A stretch of DNA of 64,000 bases from Halorarum salinum (GTDB lineage Archaea; Halobacteriota; Halobacteria; Halobacteriales; Haloferacaceae), in NCBI RefSeq assembly GCF_013402875.1, contig NZ_CP058579.1, positions 3,596,001 to 3,660,000 of the forward strand. Direction: 5' to 3'. Below are positions 17,629 to 25,689 of this stretch, piece by piece. The translations under genes were made by a program, and so were the position numbers. Position 1 is the first letter of the stretch. Every line of letters starts with the position of its first letter. A model generated the notes under the pieces. It was not told the DNA's origin. It was given only the letters and a program-made list of their open reading frames with translations, and did not search any database.

Positions 17629-18060
17629 ATGAGTGTCGAGCTTCCGTTCGCGCCCGTCGACGAGGTCATCCGCCGTAACGCGGGCGACCTCCGGGTGAGC
17701 GCCGACGCCGCCGAGGAACTCGCCCGGCGCATCCAGACGCGCGGCGCGGAACTCGCCGTCGCCGCCGCCGACCGGGCGGACGAGGACGGGCGCAAGACCT
17801 TGATGCCGGGCGATTTCGGGGTCGAACGGCTCGTCGATCGGGAGGAACTCACGCTGCCCATCGCTCCGGTCGACCGCATCGCCCGGCTCGACATCGACGG
17901 CGCATACCGGGTCTCCATGGACGCCCGGGTCGCGCTCGCGGACATCCTCGAGGACTACGCCGACAACGTCGCGCGGGCGGCCGCCATCCTCGCGCGCCAC
18001 GCCGACCGCAGGACCGTACAGGGCGAGGACATCGAGACGTACTTCGCGCTCTTCGAGTAG
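17629..18060 (+). CDS. Doublet archaeal histone
   Basis: 143 residues with two histone folds in tandem. Fold 1 about 1-65 (LPFAPVDEVIRRN, RVSADAAEELARRI, LMPGDFGVE); fold 2 about 72-143 (LPIAPVDRIARLDIDG, RVSMDARVALADIL, RTVQGEDIETYFALFE). Each starts with the L-P-I/F-A-P-V-D/R motif of archaeal histones. It pairs within itself and binds DNA or, in haloarchaea, probably acts more as a regulator than as bulk packaging. Start at 17629 from TATA spacing; MCMSVEL from 17623 is the alternative. The stop is directly followed by the deacetylase ATG. Confidence 0.92.
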   Translation: MSVELPFAPVDEVIRRNAGDLRVSADAAEELARRIQTRGAELAVAAADRADEDGRKTLMPGDFGVERLVDREELTLPIAPVDRIARLDIDGAYRVSMDARVALADILEDYADNVARAAAILARHADRRTVQGEDIETYFALFE

Positions 18061-19071
18061 ATGCGCTTCGGCTACAGCGAGACCTGTCTCGACCACGACA
18101 CCGGCGCCCGCCACCCGGAGAACCCCGATCGCCTGCGGGCCATCCGGGAGGGGCTGAAGCGGAAGCACGGCGTCGAGTACGTCGAGGCCGACCCGGCCTC
18201 CCGCGAGGCCGTCGGAGCGGTTCACGAGGAGGAGTACGTCGAGGAGGTCTCGTCCTTCTGCGAGTCGGGCGGCGGCAACTGGGACCCCGACACGGTCGCG
18301 AGCGGGAACACCTGGGCGGCGGCGCTCGCCGCCGCCGGACAGGCGCAGTGGGCCGGCGAGCGCGCGCTCGCCGGCGAGGACGGCCGGAAGACCCCGTTCG
18401 CGCTCGGCCGCCCGCCGGGCCATCACGCGGTCGCGGACGACGCGATGGGCTTTTGCTTCGTGAACAACGTCGCCGTGGCGGCCCAGTCCGCGCTCGACGA
18501 CGACGACGCGGACGCGGACCGGATCGCCGTCTTCGACTGGGACGTCCACCACGGCAACGGCACCCAGGACATCTTCTACGAGCGGGGCGACGTGTTCTAC
18601 GCCTCCATCCACGAGGACGGGCTCTACCCCGGCACCGGCGACGCCGCCGAGACCGGGATCGGCGACGGCGCGGGCACGACCCTGAACGCCTCGCTCGGCG
18701 CGGGCGCGGCCGACGCGGACTACCTCGCGGTCGTCGAGGACGCCGTCGGGCCGGCCATCGAGCGGTTCGACCCCGACCTGCTCCTCGTGAGCGCGGGGTT
18801 CGACGCACACCGGCACGACCCCATCTCGCGGATGCGCGTCTCGACGGAGGGGTACGCGCTCATGACCGACCGGATGCGCGGGCTGGCCGACCGGACCGGC
18901 GCCGGACTCGCGTTCGTGCTGGAGGGCGGCTACGGGCTCGACACGCTCGCGGAGGGGGTCGCGACCGTCCACGAGACGTTCGACGGCCGGCCGCCCATCG
19001 AACCCGACGAGGGGCCGAAGGAGGGAACGGAGGCGGTCGTCGACGACCTCCGGGACCGGCTCGACCTCTAG
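18061..19071 (+). CDS. Class II-type histone deacetylase family protein (AcuC/AphA-like)
   Basis: 336-residue zinc hydrolase of the arginase/deacetylase fold. Signature residues: RPPGHHAVADDAMGFCFVNN near 117 (tandem His), FDWDVHHGNGTQDIFY near 157 (metal Asp and His), SAGFDAHRHDP near 242 (metal Asp) and EGGYGLDTLAEG near 287. Family members remove acetyl groups from lysines or small amines. The ATG abuts the histone stop with zero spacing, so the two are surely one transcript; deacetylation of histone or another chromatin protein is an attractive but unproven role. Confidence 0.88.
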   Translation: MRFGYSETCLDHDTGARHPENPDRLRAIREGLKRKHGVEYVEADPASREAVGAVHEEEYVEEVSSFCESGGGNWDPDTVASGNTWAAALAAAGQAQWAGERALAGEDGRKTPFALGRPPGHHAVADDAMGFCFVNNVAVAAQSALDDDDADADRIAVFDWDVHHGNGTQDIFYERGDVFYASIHEDGLYPGTGDAAETGIGDGAGTTLNASLGAGAADADYLAVVEDAVGPAIERFDPDLLLVSAGFDAHRHDPISRMRVSTEGYALMTDRMRGLADRTGAGLAFVLEGGYGLDTLAEGVATVHETFDGRPPIEPDEGPKEGTEAVVDDLRDRLDL

Positions 19072-19081
19072 ACGCGGGCTT

Positions 19082-20461
19082 CTAGACGTGCGGCTCGAAG
19101 TACGCCCGCAGCTCGTCCCCGAACTCGCCGTCGAGCCCCGCGAGTTCCTCGCCCGCGAGCACGTCGTAGCCGGCGCGGAGCGCCGTCTCCACCCGGGCCC
19201 CGAGGGCCGCCTCGAACAGCAGATCCGAGTCGAGCAGCGCCGCCGCGTCCCGCTCCTCGCGCTCGCGCTCGACCACGTAGCGGCCGTCGGCGACGAACGG
19301 GCCGTAGGCGTCGGCGTCGGCGTACTTCCGGTAGAACCCCTCGGCGTGGTCGCGGACGTGGACCGGCGGCCCCTCGTGGCGCTCGACCGCCGGCAGGGTC
19401 CGGTGGGCCAGTTCGAACAGGAGCAGGGCCCGCCGGCCGTCGTCGGGTTCCGTCGCGGCGGTCGTCGACCGGACGACCTCGAACCCCCGGCCGGACAGTT
19501 CCCGTTCGAGGCCGTCGAGCGACCGGCGGAGTTGCGGGTAGAGCTGGTCGTCCACGACGTCCGGGGCGTCGAAGGCGACGGCGACCGGCGCCGTCCCGCG
19601 GCGTCGAACGTGTTCGTGCACCTCCTCGGCGGACATCGGCGGGCGCTCGGGCGGGAAGAAGACCGACTCGCGCGGGTCGGCGAGCAGGTCGCGGGCGTGG
19701 TGCTGGAAGCGGGCGAGGTTGTCCCGCGAGAGCACGGCGGCGACGTTGCGCTCGGGGTCGGTCGGGTCGACGACGACGAGCGGGTCGTCGAAGGAGGCGC
19801 GGCCGTGGCCCTCCGGGTCGAACTCGACCGGCGGCGTCCAGTCGGCGGCGGCCCCGACCGTCGCGCGGAACGAGCCGTGTTCGAGCACCAGCAGCTCGGC
19901 GAGGTAGCCCGAGAATCCCTCCGTCCGCAGGTCGCTGCCGTAGACGCCGATCCCCTTGAGGAATCGTTTGAACGCCCGAACCTCCCCCGAAAGGGCGTCG
20001 TCGAGCCTGGCGGCGAGGTAGGCGTTGTGGAACGGCGTCCGGTCGACCGACGAGCGGATGTCGGCCGCGCTCTCCACGTCGTAGCAGGGGACCAGGTCGA
20101 CGTCGAACCCCTCGTACTCGCCCTTCACGTACGGGTGTTCGGCGTACTCCTCGCGTCCGTCGGGGAGCGTCGCGTGGCCGACCCGGAGGCCGTACGTCTC
20201 CAGGTCGGAGGTGGGGATCGAGGTCGGGAAGCGGACGAAGACGTCGATGTCCCGGTCCCCGGCGAGCCACGTCCCCCGCGCGGTCGAGCCGACCTGCAGC
20301 ACGTCCGCCTCGTCGGCCGGTTCCGGGAGGTCGGCGACGGCGGCCGTCGCGCGGGCCACGAGGTCGCTCGCGGCCGCCCGCAACCGCTCGCGCTCGGCGG
20401 CGTCGGGCGTCACCCGCTCGCGTACGCGGGTGACGAGCGCGTCGAGGTCCGTGTCGGTCAT
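19082..20461 (-). CDS. cca: CCA tRNA nucleotidyltransferase, archaeal class I
   Basis: 459 residues. N-terminal nucleotidyltransferase domain with QVGSTARGTWLAGDRDIDVF near 57-76 (GS motif and catalytic Asp pair) and VDLVPCY near 120 (third Asp); central archaeal domain with TEGFSGYLAELLVLEHGSF near 165; tail domain to the C terminus. It adds or repairs the CCA end of tRNAs, needed because the tRNA genes here do not encode CCA. Start at MTDTDLDAL; a longer frame adds 23 residues of no homology. Divergent from the tRNA-Asn gene. Confidence 0.92.
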   Translation of the reverse strand: MTDTDLDALVTRVRERVTPDAAERERLRAAASDLVARATAAVADLPEPADEADVLQVGSTARGTWLAGDRDIDVFVRFPTSIPTSDLETYGLRVGHATLPDGREEYAEHPYVKGEYEGFDVDLVPCYDVESAADIRSSVDRTPFHNAYLAARLDDALSGEVRAFKRFLKGIGVYGSDLRTEGFSGYLAELLVLEHGSFRATVGAAADWTPPVEFDPEGHGRASFDDPLVVVDPTDPERNVAAVLSRDNLARFQHHARDLLADPRESVFFPPERPPMSAEEVHEHVRRRGTAPVAVAFDAPDVVDDQLYPQLRRSLDGLERELSGRGFEVVRSTTAATEPDDGRRALLLFELAHRTLPAVERHEGPPVHVRDHAEGFYRKYADADAYGPFVADGRYVVEREREERDAAALLDSDLLFEAALGARVETALRAGYDVLAGEELAGLDGEFGDELRAYFEPHV

Positions 20462-20556
20462 GTCCCCCCGTTCAGGCCCGGCCGTTACGAGCGTGTCGGT
20501 CCCATCGGGGGGAAACGAAAGCCCTATCAAATGCAGCGCGGTACGTGAGAGTGCCT

Positions 20557-20629
20557 GCCGAAGTAGCTCAGCTGGTAGAGCACCTCGCTGTTAACGAGGT
20601 TGTCCCAGGTTCGAGTCCTGGCTTCGGCG
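20557..20629 (+). tRNA. tRNA-Asn (anticodon GTT)
   Basis: 73 nt. Acceptor GCCGAAG/CTTCGGC, D arm GCTC-AGCTGGTA-GAGC, anticodon stem CCTCG/CGAGG with loop CTGTTAA (anticodon GTT), T arm CCAGG-TTCGAGT-CCTGG, discriminator G. No intron and no encoded CCA. Confidence 0.96.
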
Positions 20630-20717
20630 CTTCTCCTCACGGTCGCGGTGTCGAGCTATGCCGACGTGTTCGAAGAGGGCAAGGTACTTGACCGTCTCCG
20701 CGGAACTGCCGTACCGA

Positions 20718-20793
20718 GGGCCCTTAGCTCAGTCCGGTCCAGAGCGCCCTGCTCATAACGGGGTGGTCGAGGGTTCGAATCCCTCAGGGCCCA
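20718..20793 (+). tRNA. tRNA with CAT anticodon, probably tRNA-Ile2
   Basis: 76 nt. Acceptor GGGCCCT/AGGGCCC, anticodon stem CCCTG/CGGGG with loop CTCATAA (anticodon CAT), T arm GAGGG-TTCGAAT-CCCTC, discriminator A. The initiator in haloarchaea begins with a different acceptor and, from memory, the elongator tRNA-Met gene carries an intron; this gene has none. That and the GGGCCC acceptor favour the AUA-reading tRNA-Ile whose C34 is changed to agmatidine. Elongator Met remains possible. Confidence 0.85.
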
Positions 20794-20847
20794 GTTCTGC
20801 GGTCCCCTTGACCGACTGATCGCTTCAAGCCGTCGTCCGATCCGGGG

Positions 20848-21525
20848 CTAGAAGTACGTGTCCCGGACCGTCCGCGCGAGCAACCCGTCCCGCTCGAACG
20901 CGACGTAGACGACCACGAACGCACCGTCGGCGGGCCGCAGGACGAACACCTCGCGTTCGGGCGGATGCTCGGCCCCGTCGTCCACGTCGTCCGCGTCGTC
21001 CGCGTCGTACCCGCCTCCGCCGTCCCCGTTCGCGTCCTCGATCGCCCCCTCGTTCACCCGCTCGACGAGCGGTTCGATCGGCGTCGTCCCGTTCCGGAAC
21101 TCGGCCAGCAGGTCCCGCGCGCCGGCGTCGGCGAAGACGTACAGCGCCCCGTTCGTCTCGCCGTCCGTGTTCCGGGTCACCCGCGAGCCCATCGCGTCTC
21201 CGGCGGCGCGAGCGTCCCGCCACGCGTCGCGGGCCGCCTCGAAGAGGTTCTCCACGTCGTCGGCGTACCAGTACCGGTCCCGCCGGCGGACGGAGACGGA
21301 TTCGAACCGCGCCTCGCCGCCGGCCCAGGCGAGCTCCGCGTCCACGACGAAGCCCGGTTCGAGCGCGGCGACCGCGTCCGCGAGGCTCCCGCCGTAGTCC
21401 GTCGCGGCCACCTGGACGGGCTCGTAGGCGTCCGCCGGGTCCTCGACTGGCGCGAGGTCGGCCAGCGTGACCGCCCCCTCCCCGCGCGAGAGCACGCGGT
21501 ATCGTCCGTCCGTGGTCGCCTCCAT
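20848..21525 (-). CDS. Haloarchaeal hypothetical protein (DUF6663-like)
   Basis: 225 residues, soluble. Starts MEATTDGRYRVLSRGEGAVT, with a small beta-rich N-terminal part (to about 75), a Trp/Tyr-containing middle (RDRYWYADDVENLFEAARD near 85), an acidic linker near 165-185 (DANGDGGGGYDADDADDVDD) and a beta-rich end (REVFVLRPADGAFVVVYVAF). I recall this pattern from a haloarchaea-only family of unknown function. Convergent with nothing nearby; it lies just past two tRNA genes, with no integrase or attachment-site duplication visible. Confidence 0.65.
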   Translation of the reverse strand: MEATTDGRYRVLSRGEGAVTLADLAPVEDPADAYEPVQVAATDYGGSLADAVAALEPGFVVDAELAWAGGEARFESVSVRRRDRYWYADDVENLFEAARDAWRDARAAGDAMGSRVTRNTDGETNGALYVFADAGARDLLAEFRNGTTPIEPLVERVNEGAIEDANGDGGGGYDADDADDVDDGAEHPPEREVFVLRPADGAFVVVYVAFERDGLLARTVRDTYF

Positions 21526-21644
21526 GCCACGACCGAGCGGCCCGGGGCACAAGCGCGTGTCGTTTCGAACCGAGGGGAGGCCCCGACGCGTCGACGCCGA
21601 CCGCGAGCGACACGGCTTACCGTCCGCGAGGACACGATGGAGTC

Positions 21645-22352
21645 GTGCCGTCGTTCCGCTTTCGCGACCGCGCCGTCGTCGTGCCCGCCGCCGACGCGAT
21701 CGTCTGTGCCGACCTCCACGTCGGGCGGGGCGAGGCCTCCGACGTGGAGTACCCCGTCGGGGAGACGGCGGACCTCCGCGGACGGCTCCGGGAACTCCTC
21801 TCCGAGCACTCGCCGGGCGAGGTGGCGTTCGCCGGCGACGTCCTTCACCGGTTCCGTCGAGCGTCGGTCCGGACCGATCGGGCGCTCTCGGCGCTCGCCG
21901 ACGCGTGTCGGGACGCGGGCGCGAGGCCGGTGCTGGTCGCCGGCAATCACGACGCGATGCTCCCCGAGGTGTGGGACGGGCCCGTCCACGACGCGTACGC
22001 GCTCGAGGCGGACGGCGAACGGGTCGTCGTCCGCCACGGCCACGAGGCGCCGCCCCCCGACGAGACCGCCGACTGCTACGTCGTCGGCCACGACCACCCG
22101 ACAATCTCGGTCGAGGGGCACCGACGGCCCTGCTTCCTGTTCGGCCCGGAGCAGTTCCGGGACGCCGACGTGCTGATGCTCCCGTCGTTCACGCGGCTGG
22201 CCCCGGGCGTCCAGGTGAACGGCATGGGGACCAGCGACTTCGACTCGCCGTTCGTGACCGACGCCGACGCGCTCAGGCCCGTCGTCCGTGACCCGGACGC
22301 GGGCGAGACGGTGACGTTCCCGCCGCTCGGGGCGTTCAGGCGGATGCTGTGA
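21645..22352 (+). CDS. Metallophosphoesterase, ICC-like (COG1407 type)
   Basis: 235 residues with the calcineurin-like fold. Metal-site motifs in order: CADLHVGRGE near 23 (DxH), VAFAGDVLHRF near 62 (GDxxHR), VLVAGNHDAMLP near 96 (GNHD), VVRHGHEAPP near 127 and VVGHDHPTISV near 147 (GHxH). It should be a two-metal phosphoesterase; in archaea this group is sometimes encoded near helicases or recombination genes, but the substrate is unknown. Start is the GTG at 21645; the ATG at 21637 is out of frame. Confidence 0.85.
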   Translation: MPSFRFRDRAVVVPAADAIVCADLHVGRGEASDVEYPVGETADLRGRLRELLSEHSPGEVAFAGDVLHRFRRASVRTDRALSALADACRDAGARPVLVAGNHDAMLPEVWDGPVHDAYALEADGERVVVRHGHEAPPPDETADCYVVGHDHPTISVEGHRRPCFLFGPEQFRDADVLMLPSFTRLAPGVQVNGMGTSDFDSPFVTDADALRPVVRDPDAGETVTFPPLGAFRRML

Positions 22353-22482
22353 GTCGCGCCGAGGGTCGCGGGCCGACGGGCGGACCTGGCGACTGCGGCG
22401 AGTCGAAGACCTGACGGCCACGGCGAACCGTGCCGATTGCAGCGACCGGAACGGATACGGAGCACCCGCCGCATGCTCGGGT

Positions 22483-23604
22483 ATGACACGGGCCGAGGAG
22501 GGGGACGCGCCGGCGGACCCGATGGGGGACGTGTACCGCGTGCTCGACCGGGACGGGAATCCGGTCGAGCAGGTGCCCGACGTGGACGACGCGACCCTTC
22601 TCGACGTCTACCGCGACATGCGGGCCGCCCGTCGGTTCGACGAGCGGGCGGTCAGCCTCCAGCGGCAGGGACGCATCGGAACGTACGCGGCCATCGCCGG
22701 ACAGGAGGCCGTCTCCGTCGCGGGCACCCACGCGCTCCGGTCCGACGACCCGGTGTTCTACCAGTACCGCGAACACGGCGCGGTGATCGCCCGCGGGTTC
22801 CCGCCGGGCTATCTTGCGTACTGGATGGGCCACGAGGGGGGGACCGCCGAGCTCGCGGACGTCGACGTGTTCCCCCTGAACATCGGCGTCGCCGCGCACC
22901 TCCCCCACGCCGTCGGCGCGGCGATGGCGTTCGACCACCGGGACGAGGACCGCGTCGTCGCGGCCCACTTCGGCGACGGCGCGACCTCGGAGGGCGACTT
23001 CCACGAGGCGCTCAACTTCGCGGGCGTCTTCGACGCGCCGAACGTCTTCCTCTGTACGAACAACCAGTGGGCCATCTCGGTCCCGCGCGAACGACAGACC
23101 GCGTCCGACACCATCGCCGAGAAGGCCGTCGCGTACGGCTTCGAGGGCGTCCGCGTCGACGGGATGGACCCGCTCGCCGTCTACGACGTGACGCGGCGCG
23201 CGGCGGCGAAGGCCCGGGCGGACGACGGGGACGCGGACCACCGCCCGACGCTCGTCGAGTGTGTCGCGTACCGCTTCGGCGCACACACCACCGCCGACGA
23301 CCCGTCGGCGTACCGGGAGGAGGCCGAACTCGACCGGTGGAAACGGTGGGACCCGATCCCCCGGTTCGAGGCGTTCCTCCGCGGACGGGGACTGCTGGAC
23401 GACGAACGGGTCGAGGCGATCGGGGCCGACGCCGACGAGCGGGTGGCCGAGGTGATCGAAGCGGCCGAGTCGGTCGAGGCGGACCCCGCGTCCATGTTCG
23501 AGCACGTGTACGCGGAGCCGACCCCGGAGCTTCGGCGCCAGCGCGACGAGTTCCTGGACGCCCTCCAGCGTCACGGCCGCGACGCCTTCGAGCGGGAGGG
23601 CTGA
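22483..23604 (+). CDS. Thiamine-dependent 2-oxoacid dehydrogenase E1, alpha subunit (orphan)
   Basis: 373 residues, alpha subunit of the pyruvate/branched-chain dehydrogenase E1 type. Motifs: FDERAVSLQRQGRIGTYAAI near 45, YREHGAVIARGF near 88, and the ThDP/Mg site HFGDGATSEGDFHEALN near 167 ending in NNQWAIS near 195; the phosphorylation-loop-like RFGAHTTADDPSAYR lies near 267. Normally the beta subunit gene follows; here the next gene is an unrelated PLP-fold protein and no E1-beta, E2 or E3 is in the window. It may pair with a beta subunit encoded elsewhere. Haloarchaea carry several such paralogues, some required for amino-acid use rather than pyruvate oxidation. Confidence 0.85.
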   Translation: MTRAEEGDAPADPMGDVYRVLDRDGNPVEQVPDVDDATLLDVYRDMRAARRFDERAVSLQRQGRIGTYAAIAGQEAVSVAGTHALRSDDPVFYQYREHGAVIARGFPPGYLAYWMGHEGGTAELADVDVFPLNIGVAAHLPHAVGAAMAFDHRDEDRVVAAHFGDGATSEGDFHEALNFAGVFDAPNVFLCTNNQWAISVPRERQTASDTIAEKAVAYGFEGVRVDGMDPLAVYDVTRRAAAKARADDGDADHRPTLVECVAYRFGAHTTADDPSAYREEAELDRWKRWDPIPRFEAFLRGRGLLDDERVEAIGADADERVAEVIEAAESVEADPASMFEHVYAEPTPELRRQRDEFLDALQRHGRDAFEREG

Positions 23605-23697
23605 GTCCGGACGGCCGCCGGTTCCACGACCGCGCCGGCTCACCGCGGGCGGGCGCCGAACGGAAGCCACTATGCCCGGGGCGCCGAACGCCGCCGC

Positions 23698-24879
23698 ATG
23701 GAGACGACGCAGGCGTTCCGCGGGCTCGACTGCACGGGCTGTGGCGCGTCGTTCGACGCGAACGAGCACGGGCGCTGTCCCGAGTGCGGAGGGTCGCTCG
23801 ACCCGGCGTACGACTACGACGCGGTCGAACCCGGTGACCTCCTCGGCCGGACGTCCGACGACGGTCCGGGACACTGGCGGTACGACGCGCTGCTCCCGTT
23901 CCCGGCAACGGGCGGCCTGTCGGCGAACGAGGGCGACACGCCGCTGGTCCGGACCGATCGACTCGCCGAGGAGCTCGGCGTCGCGGCCGCGTACGTGAAG
24001 GACGAGGGCCGAAACCCGACGGGGACGGTGCTCGACCGCGGGATGAGCGTCGTCGCGACCGCCGCGGCCGACAGGGGGCTGGAACCGCTCGCGCTCGCGG
24101 CCGCCGGCAACGCGGGACAGTCGGCGGCGGCCTACGCCGGGCGGGCCGACCTCCGATCGTACGCGTTCGTCCCCTCGCGAACGGCCTTCTCGAACAAGGC
24201 CATGGTGAACGTCCACGGCGGCGACATGCGGGTCGTCGGCGGGCGCTACGCCGACGCCGCCGCGGCGGTGGACGACCAGCTGGAGACGGAGTACCACTCG
24301 CTCCAGGAGTTCACGACGCCGTACCGCCACGAGGGGGCGAAGACGATCGCCTTCGAACTGTTCGCGGACGTCGGCGTCCCCGACGCCGTCGTCGTTCCGG
24401 TCGGGACCGGCGAGTTGCTCGTCGGGGTCGTGAAGGGCTTCCGGGAACTCCGGGCGGTCGGCGCGACGGAGTCGCTCCCCTCGGTGTACGCCGTCCAGCC
24501 GGAGGGCTGCGCGCCCATCGCGACCGCGTGGCAGGCCGGCGCCGACGCCGTCGAGGCGTGGACCCGCCCGGACACCATCGTGGGCGAACTGGAGATCGAG
24601 GAACCGGCGGGCGGTGACCGCGCGCTCGCCGCGCTCGCGGACGCGGACGGTGACGCGTTCGCGGTCCCCGACGCCGACGCGCTCGAGAGCGCAGTCACCG
24701 TCGCACAGTCCGAGGTCCTCGAAGTCGGCGGCCCCGGCGGAGTCGCGCTCGCCGGCGCGTGGCGACTGGCCGAGGAGGGGGATCTGGACGCGGCGGAGGA
24801 GGTGGTCGTCGTGAACCCCGACGCCGGCGGAAAGACGCCCGACGTGTTGCGCAGCCACCTGATGGGGAAGGGCATCTGA
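23698..24879 (+). CDS. Threonine-synthase-like protein lacking the PLP lysine
   Basis: 393 residues in the fold type II family. N-terminal zinc ribbon CTGCGASFDANEHGRCPECG (12-31), then GDTPLVRTDRL near 79 and the segment NPTGTVLDRGMS at 106-117. Active threonine synthases read NPTGSFKDRG here, with the PLP-binding Lys; this protein has Leu112 (codon CTC at 24031-24033). The phosphate-binding AAAGNAGQSAAAYAGRA near 130 and VPVGTGELLVGVVKGF near 240 persist, as does VQPEGCAP. The end VNPDAGGKTPDVLRS also departs from the usual. So it is likely not a normal threonine synthase: either a pseudoenzyme or a repurposed fold. The reading frame is intact and normally biased. Confidence 0.85.
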   Translation: METTQAFRGLDCTGCGASFDANEHGRCPECGGSLDPAYDYDAVEPGDLLGRTSDDGPGHWRYDALLPFPATGGLSANEGDTPLVRTDRLAEELGVAAAYVKDEGRNPTGTVLDRGMSVVATAAADRGLEPLALAAAGNAGQSAAAYAGRADLRSYAFVPSRTAFSNKAMVNVHGGDMRVVGGRYADAAAAVDDQLETEYHSLQEFTTPYRHEGAKTIAFELFADVGVPDAVVVPVGTGELLVGVVKGFRELRAVGATESLPSVYAVQPEGCAPIATAWQAGADAVEAWTRPDTIVGELEIEEPAGGDRALAALADADGDAFAVPDADALESAVTVAQSEVLEVGGPGGVALAGAWRLAEEGDLDAAEEVVVVNPDAGGKTPDVLRSHLMGKGI

Positions 24880-24973
24880 GCCGTGCCCACGGCCGCAGCC
24901 GACTGCCCCGGCCGCTCGTCGTCCGCGGGTCGACGGTCGGCCGACCCCGCCGTTCGGTCCGCCACACATAAGG

Positions 24974-24989
24974 ATTAGACCCGACTAAT
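24974..24989. promoter_or_regulatory. Candidate operator of the DtxR/MntR gene
   Basis: Inverted repeat ATTAG-ACCCGA-CTAAT, 8 nt before the ATG of the DtxR-family gene. AT-rich arms in a GC-rich surround and the TTAG/CTAA half-sites resemble known operators of this family. Its place, over the expected transcript start and just after CATAAGG (weak TATA), fits autorepression by occlusion. Confidence 0.55.
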
Positions 24990-24996
24990 TCGGGGT

Positions 24997-25689
24997 ATGC
25001 TGAGCGACGTGATGGAGGACTACCTCAAGGCGATCTACGTCCTCCAGACGGAGGAGGGGCCGCCGGTTTCCACCTCCGCCATCGCCGAACGAGTCGGCAA
25101 GACCCCGCCGACGGTGACGAGCATGCTCGACACGCTGGCCGAGCGAGGCCTCGTCGAACGGGAGAAGTACAAGGGTGCCGAGCTGACGGCCGAGGGCCGG
25201 ACCGTCGCGCTGGAGGTGATCCGCCACCACCGGCTGCTGGAGGCGTACCTCGCCGAACACCTCGACTACTCCTGGAGCGAGGTACACGAGGAGGCCGACG
25301 CCCTCGAACACCACATCAGCGAGGAGTTCGAGCGGCGGGTCGCGGAGGCGCTCGGGAACCCGAGCGTCGATCCACACGGCGATCCGATCCCGGGCGTCGA
25401 CCTCGAACCGCCGGGGGACGCCGAGACGCACCCGCTCACCGACTTCGAGGTCGGTGACCGTGTCGTCATCGCGCGGGTGAGCGACCGCGACGACGAGGAG
25501 CTCGAGTACCTCGACCGGGCGGGCATCACCCCGGGGACCGTCGTCACCGTCGTCGACGTGGCGCCGTTCGGAATGGTGACCGTCGACGTCGACGGGGACG
25601 AGCAGAGCCTACCCGAACCGATCGCCACGTCGGTTCGGGTACGGACCGACGCCCGTGAAAGCTCCACCCCGAAGACGACCGACGCGTGA
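24997..25689 (+). CDS. DtxR/MntR-family metal-dependent repressor
   Basis: 230 residues. Winged-helix DNA-binding domain 1-62 (MEDYLKAIYVLQ; VSTSAIAERVGKTPPTVTSM), metal-binding dimer domain about 63-125 (HHRLLEAYLAEHL; EEADALEHHISEEF), then an SH3/FeoA-like C-terminal domain about 145-215 (FEVGDRVVIARVSD; GITPGTVVTVVDVAPFG). At the position where IdeR/DtxR have Cys the sequence has an acid (EEADALEH), as in MntR-type sensors, so manganese is the favoured metal. It overlaps the next gene (transporter) by 4 nt, and an inverted repeat lies over its promoter. Confidence 0.88.
   Translation: MLSDVMEDYLKAIYVLQTEEGPPVSTSAIAERVGKTPPTVTSMLDTLAERGLVEREKYKGAELTAEGRTVALEVIRHHRLLEAYLAEHLDYSWSEVHEEADALEHHISEEFERRVAEALGNPSVDPHGDPIPGVDLEPPGDAETHPLTDFEVGDRVVIARVSDRDDEELEYLDRAGITPGTVVTVVDVAPFGMVTVDVDGDEQSLPEPIATSVRVRTDARESSTPKTTDA

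Noticed and set aside
20557-20847. tRNA pair as integration site of an element beginning at 20.8 kb
   Set aside because: No repeated tRNA 3' end is found downstream, no integrase is present, and codon use of the following genes is ordinary.
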